Shown in pieces: positions 7,012 through 10,188 of a stretch of DNA of 10,188 nt (position 1 is the stretch's first letter; every line of letters starts with the position of its first letter). The translations under genes and the position numbers were made by a program. The stretch covers positions 1 to 10,188 of the forward strand of contig CAZNTU010000204.1 of NCBI GenBank assembly GCA_964575975.1, read 5' to 3'. The DNA comes from G963674505 sp964575975. Its GTDB lineage: Bacteria > Desulfobacterota > Desulfobacteria > Desulfobacterales > SKZT01. The notes beneath the pieces were generated by a model. The model searched no databases and was not told where the DNA came from. It was given only the letters and a program-made list of their open reading frames with translations.

Positions 7012-7060
7012 ATTGTTATTGAAGAAGACCAAACGGCGCGGAAAATAAAAGGAGATACGT

Positions 7061-8050
7061 ATGGCTGTCGATGTAAAGCAAATCGGAGATAGAGTCGCCC
7101 GGGAGAGCGAGCTGATAGCGCGGATACGCACGGAAATCCACAAGGTTATCGTAGGACAGGAAACGTTGATCGACCGGCTTTTGCTGGCGTTGCTCTGCAA
7201 CAACCACGTACTGATCGAAGGCGTGCCCGGACTGGCCAAGACCCTGGCCGTGACGACGCTCTCGAAATTGCTGCGGGCGTCGTTCCAGCGGATTCAGTTC
7301 ACCCCCGACTTGCTGCCGGCGGATGTGATCGGCACTCCGATATACAACCCCAAGACCGGCGAATTCGCCACGAAAAAAGGCCCCATATTCGCAAATATCG
7401 TTCTTGCCGACGAAATCAACCGCGCGCCGGCCAAGGTGCAGAGCGCGCTTTTGGAAGCCATGCAGGAGCGCCAGGTGACCATCGGGGACGGCAACTACAA
7501 GCTCGACGATCCTTTTCTTGTCCTGGCCACCCAGAACCCGATCGAGCAGGAAGGCACCTATCCGCTTCCCGAAGCCCAGGTGGACCGTTTCATGCTGAAA
7601 CTCAAGGTGACCTATCCCTCCAAAATCGAGGAACTCGCCATCTTGAGGCGCATGGCCAGATCGAAACCCGCCATGGATGTCGAACCGGTGATCGGGCCGG
7701 AGGACGTCAAGCGTCTTCGCGAGTTGGTCGACGAGATATTCATGGACGAAAAGATCGAGCAATATATCGTCGATCTCGTCGAGGCTTCGCGCAACCCGGA
7801 GGACTACAAGCTCGACATCGGCCAATTGATCCGGTACGGCGCCTCCCCCCGCGCCACGATCTTCCTGGCAATGGCCGCCAAAGCCAACGCCTTCGTCGAA
7901 GGCCGGGGATACGTCACTCCGCAGGACGTCAAGACCGTCGCCATGGACGTCTTGCGCCACCGCATCGTCATCACCTACGAAGCCGAGGCCGAGGAGATGA
8001 CCTCCGAGGATATCGTCGAAAAAATTCTCAAAACAGTGGACGTGCCATGA
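7061..8050 (+). CDS. MoxR-family AAA+ ATPase
   Basis: This is a complete, normal-length (329 residues) cytoplasmic AAA+ ATPase of the MoxR family. Members act as chaperone-like ATPases that help mature or activate partner proteins, usually with vWA-domain proteins coded next door. Visible motifs are Walker A GVPGLAKT (54-61), Walker B IVLADEIN (113-120, with D117 and E118), sensor 1 in ATQNP (N159), the arginine-finger block PLPEAQVDRF (168-177) and sensor 2 GASPRATI (260-267), so it should be catalytically intact. The start is set by AGGAG at 7050-7054, six bases before the ATG. Its stop overlaps the DUF58 start (ATGA), which points to translational coupling and joint function. The client cannot be told from sequence. 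I am very sure of the family and unsure of the pathway. Confidence 0.97.
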   Translation: MAVDVKQIGDRVARESELIARIRTEIHKVIVGQETLIDRLLLALLCNNHVLIEGVPGLAKTLAVTTLSKLLRASFQRIQFTPDLLPADVIGTPIYNPKTGEFATKKGPIFANIVLADEINRAPAKVQSALLEAMQERQVTIGDGNYKLDDPFLVLATQNPIEQEGTYPLPEAQVDRFMLKLKVTYPSKIEELAILRRMARSKPAMDVEPVIGPEDVKRLRELVDEIFMDEKIEQYIVDLVEASRNPEDYKLDIGQLIRYGASPRATIFLAMAAKANAFVEGRGYVTPQDVKTVAMDVLRHRIVITYEAEAEEMTSEDIVEKILKTVDVP

Positions 8051-8928
8051 TACCCGGGGAACTCGCCAAGAAAATCCGCTACATCGAGATTTACACGAGC
8101 AAAGCCGTCAACGACGCCCTCGCCGGCGAATACGAGAGCATGTTCAAGGGCCGGGGGATGGAATTCGACGAGGTGCGGGAGTATCAAACGGGGGACGACA
8201 TTCGCTCCATCGACTGGAACGTCACCGCCCGCACCGGCACGCCCCATGTCAAACGCTTCGTGGAAGAGCGCGAACTGACGGTGATTTTCATGGTGGACCT
8301 TTCGGCCTCGGGCGCGTTCGGCAGCGTCCGCCAGACCAAGAACGAAGTGGCGGCCGAACTGTGCGCGCTTCTGGCGTTCTCCGCCGTCAAGAACAACGAC
8401 AAGGTCGGCCTGATCGTCTTCACCGACCAGGTGGAAATGTTCATACCGCCGGCCAAGGGAAGCACGCACGTCCTCAGGCTGATCCGGGAGCTGCTCAACT
8501 TTTCGCCCGGCCAGAAGGACACGGACATCCCGGCCGCCATCGAGTATCTGGGGCGCGTTACGACAAAGAAATGCGTCGTGTTCCTGATCTCCGATTTTTT
8601 GGAGGAAGCCTTCGAACAGCGGATGCGCGTTCTTGGCAAGAGGCACGACCTGATCGCCATGTCCATCGCCGACCCCCGGGAAATATCGCTGCCCAATGTG
8701 GGGCTGATCGAATTGGAAGACGCGGAGACCGGGGAGTTGGTCCTGATCGACACGGGGAGCGCCGCAGTCCGCAAGCGGTACGAAAATCTGGGCGAGGGCC
8801 GTCGGAAAAGGCTGAAGGAACTCTTTCGCTCCATGGGCATCGACCACCTGGAGATCATGACCGGACGGAATTACGTCCGGGAGCTGGTACGATTTTTCAA
8901 GACGCGCGAGCGACGATTACGGAGATAG
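8047..8928 (+). CDS. DUF58 protein with vWA-type MIDAS motif
   Basis: This 293-residue protein belongs to DUF58, the usual partner of MoxR ATPases. The DUF58 core is at residues 46-62 (YQTGDDIRSIDWNVTAR) after FKGRGMEFDEVREY (33-46). A von Willebrand A-like fold follows: the MIDAS motif DLSAS (84-88), TD at 159-160 and the ISDF strand (181-184) supply the expected metal-binding positions, so Mg2+ binding is likely kept. There is no signal peptide or membrane segment, unlike longer DUF58 proteins that carry N-terminal helices, so this is a cytosolic form. The C-terminus is basic (KTRERRLRR). The ATG overlaps the MoxR stop by four bases. By analogy with MoxR-vWA pairs it probably acts as adaptor or substrate-recruiting partner of the ATPase; this role is inferred. 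Confidence 0.95.
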   Translation: MIPGELAKKIRYIEIYTSKAVNDALAGEYESMFKGRGMEFDEVREYQTGDDIRSIDWNVTARTGTPHVKRFVEERELTVIFMVDLSASGAFGSVRQTKNEVAAELCALLAFSAVKNNDKVGLIVFTDQVEMFIPPAKGSTHVLRLIRELLNFSPGQKDTDIPAAIEYLGRVTTKKCVVFLISDFLEEAFEQRMRVLGKRHDLIAMSIADPREISLPNVGLIELEDAETGELVLIDTGSAAVRKRYENLGEGRRKRLKELFRSMGIDHLEIMTGRNYVRELVRFFKTRERRLRR

Positions 8929-8932
8929 CGCC

Positions 8933-10188
8933 ATGACACAGGAACCGGAAACACGAAAATTGGATTTAAGCCTTCCCCGAAGAGATCGGAAAACGGAGTT
9001 CAAGCCTCCGAAGTATCTGATCTTTCTCAACATCCTCGTTCTTCTGGCGATCCTCGTCGATATCGGTTTGTCGGCGTGGACGGCGAGATCGCAAAGCCCC
9101 GCGAAAAGCGGAACGTCCTTGTCCGCCGACGCTCGGAAGGAACTGGCTCTCAAGCTGGAAAAGCAGGAGCTGAACAAGGCGTCCGTATCCGCTTGGGAAC
9201 AGTATCTTTCAGAGGCTTCCCTCGACGACAAGGAGGCCGCCAAGATCTGGTACCGCATCGGGAAACTTTATCAGCAGGACAGGCAATACGAGCCGGCGCT
9301 CGAGAGCTTCTACCGTTCCGAGAGCTTCGCGACGGTTCCGGAACTTTCGCCCGAAATAGCGAGGCGGGTCCAGGAATGCCTGGAATCCATGGGAAAATTC
9401 GCCGCTCTTCGCTACGAACTCTCCGACCGGGTGGGCATGGGACACTCGTCCGACCAAAACAAGCCGGTTTCCAAAGGCGACGAGATCGTCGCCGAGATCG
9501 GACCGGAAAAGATAACGAAATCCGATTTGGATCGATGGATCGAGTCGCAGATCGACCGGCAGCTCTCCCGGATGGCCCCCTATCTGCCGGACGAGCAATT
9601 GAAGAAACAGAAAGAGGAAATCCTGAAGCAGTTTTCCAATTCTTCCCAACGGGAGATGCTTTTGAACCAGATGGTCGGCGAGGAAATTCTTTACCGAAAG
9701 GCAAGGGAATCCAAGCTTCTGGAGGATTCGAAGGTTCAGGCGGAGATCAAGAGCCAGGAACGGGCGCTTTTGGCCCAAAACGCGATGCAAAGGGAATTCG
9801 CGGATAAAATCGACATCGCCGAGGGGGACCTGAAAACCTACTACGATGCGCACCTGGAGGATTACAAGACCGAGGCCGAGGAAGGAAAAGATCCCGTTCA
9901 AAAACCGTTCGACGAGGTCCGAAACGACATTTTCCGGGCTCTGCGGTCGGAAAAGGAACAGGAGGTGCAGCGGCGAATGTTGGACGAATTGAGGGAAACC
10001 TACGACGTCGTGGTCCATCGTTCGGCCTTCGCGCCGGAGCGGACCGAAACCGGGACGGATGCCGTCATGCCTGCGCCGGGAAAAGGCTCCGGGGGCGATT
10101 CGTCCGGAAAAGCCGCGCCCGTCCAAGACATTCAGGTTCATCGCGGATTTGTGGGAAAATTTTGTTCCGCCATGGCCTGGTATCTGAA
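8933..10188 (+). CDS. Membrane-anchored TPR/SurA-N-like chaperone protein, parvulin domain apparently absent (partial)
   Basis: At least 418 codons; the gene runs off the window. The ATG lies four bases after the DUF58 stop, with GGAG (8921-8924) eight bases upstream, so it is the third operon gene. Residues 28-49 (YLIFLNILVLLAILVDIGLS) are one membrane anchor after a basic N-terminus, placing the rest in the periplasm. Residues 70-160 contain TPR-like helices (IWYRIGKLYQQDRQYEPALE, 105-124). Residues 183-295 resemble the SurA/PpiC N-terminal chaperone domain: AEIGPEKITKSDLDRWIESQ, then LLNQMVGEEILYRKARE. Next come YYDAHLEDYK (303-312) and KPFDEVRNDI (324-333), which in PpiC-type proteins flank the parvulin isomerase domain of roughly 90 residues; here only 11 residues separate them. 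A Gly/Ser/Pro-rich linker (368-398) and a new segment of unknown nature follow. A folding or assembly factor without isomerase activity is the likeliest reading. Confidence 0.85.
   Translation, partial: MTQEPETRKLDLSLPRRDRKTEFKPPKYLIFLNILVLLAILVDIGLSAWTARSQSPAKSGTSLSADARKELALKLEKQELNKASVSAWEQYLSEASLDDKEAAKIWYRIGKLYQQDRQYEPALESFYRSESFATVPELSPEIARRVQECLESMGKFAALRYELSDRVGMGHSSDQNKPVSKGDEIVAEIGPEKITKSDLDRWIESQIDRQLSRMAPYLPDEQLKKQKEEILKQFSNSSQREMLLNQMVGEEILYRKARESKLLEDSKVQAEIKSQERALLAQNAMQREFADKIDIAEGDLKTYYDAHLEDYKTEAEEGKDPVQKPFDEVRNDIFRALRSEKEQEVQRRMLDELRETYDVVVHRSAFAPERTETGTDAVMPAPGKGSGGDSSGKAAPVQDIQVHRGFVGKFCSAMAWYL

Larger units (their letters stand above)
6812..7060. other. Intergenic region between the small gene and the MoxR operon
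   Basis: No plausible gene is present: short frames from 6834 stop after about 15 codons. The region carries an inverted repeat (6919-6959), a TATAGT -10-like hexamer (6974-6979), a GC-rich hairpin (6984-7011) and the MoxR ribosome site AGGAG (7050-7054). The operon's promoter probably lies here, but no convincing -35 is seen. A perfect TATAAT at 6807-6812 overlaps the stop of the small gene and also lacks a good -35. Confidence 0.5.

Noticed and set aside
7016..7960. Minus-strand open frame of 314 codons opposite MoxR
   Set aside because: All AAA+ motifs are on the plus strand, and the antisense translation (His/Gly/Arg-rich) is a typical shadow.
9209..10141. Minus-strand open frame of 310 codons at the right end
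   Set aside because: It is antisense to the SurA-like gene, which has its own ribosome site, membrane anchor and TPR/chaperone motifs. The apparent Leu/Phe richness comes from antisense of Lys/Glu codons.
1..10188. CRISPR array, tRNA or rRNA genes, transposon ends
   Set aside because: No regularly spaced repeats, cloverleaf-like sequence, rRNA signature or transposase/terminal inverted repeat pair was seen on either strand.

Overview
The window looks like chromosome from a Gram-negative bacterium of moderately high G+C (by eye 55-60%). It could be a deltaproteobacterium/Desulfobacterota-type or other uncultured lineage. I infer this from the mix of a SulP-STAS transporter, a MoxR/DUF58 pair and a membrane-anchored SurA-like protein; no marker gene fixes the taxon. 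I see no rRNA, tRNA, insertion sequence, integrase or CRISPR array.

Layout. The left third (100-2262, minus) is a SulP anion transporter with a C-terminal STAS domain and an unusual hydrophilic insert of about 140 residues inside its membrane domain. A well-formed sigma70-type promoter and hairpins lie in front of it (2263-2460). The centre (2461-6375, minus) is one very large uncharacterised gene of about 1304 codons. Its N-terminal domain can be read as a diverged PD-(D/E)XK-like nuclease fold, followed by an NTPase-like region without a Walker A motif, a helix-turn-helix-like segment and a long helical C-terminal half. I regard it as a candidate defence effector, by inference only. Divergent from it (6602-6811, plus) is a 69-codon gene with a strong ribosome binding site that resembles small antitoxin-like proteins, but no toxin partner follows. 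The spacer 6812-7060 has no gene but holds an inverted repeat with two competing pairings and a GC-rich hairpin.

The right third is a tight plus-strand operon: a MoxR-family AAA+ ATPase (7061-8050), a DUF58 protein with a vWA MIDAS motif (8047-8928, ATGA overlap) and a membrane-anchored TPR/SurA-N-like protein (from 8933, running off the window). MoxR and vWA/DUF58 proteins are known to act as chaperone-type pairs. The third gene, whose chaperone domain is present but whose parvulin isomerase domain appears to be missing, suggests a role in envelope protein folding or assembly.

Most interesting for follow-up: the giant protein with its divergent small partner, the SulP insert, and the isomerase-less SurA-like protein in the MoxR operon.
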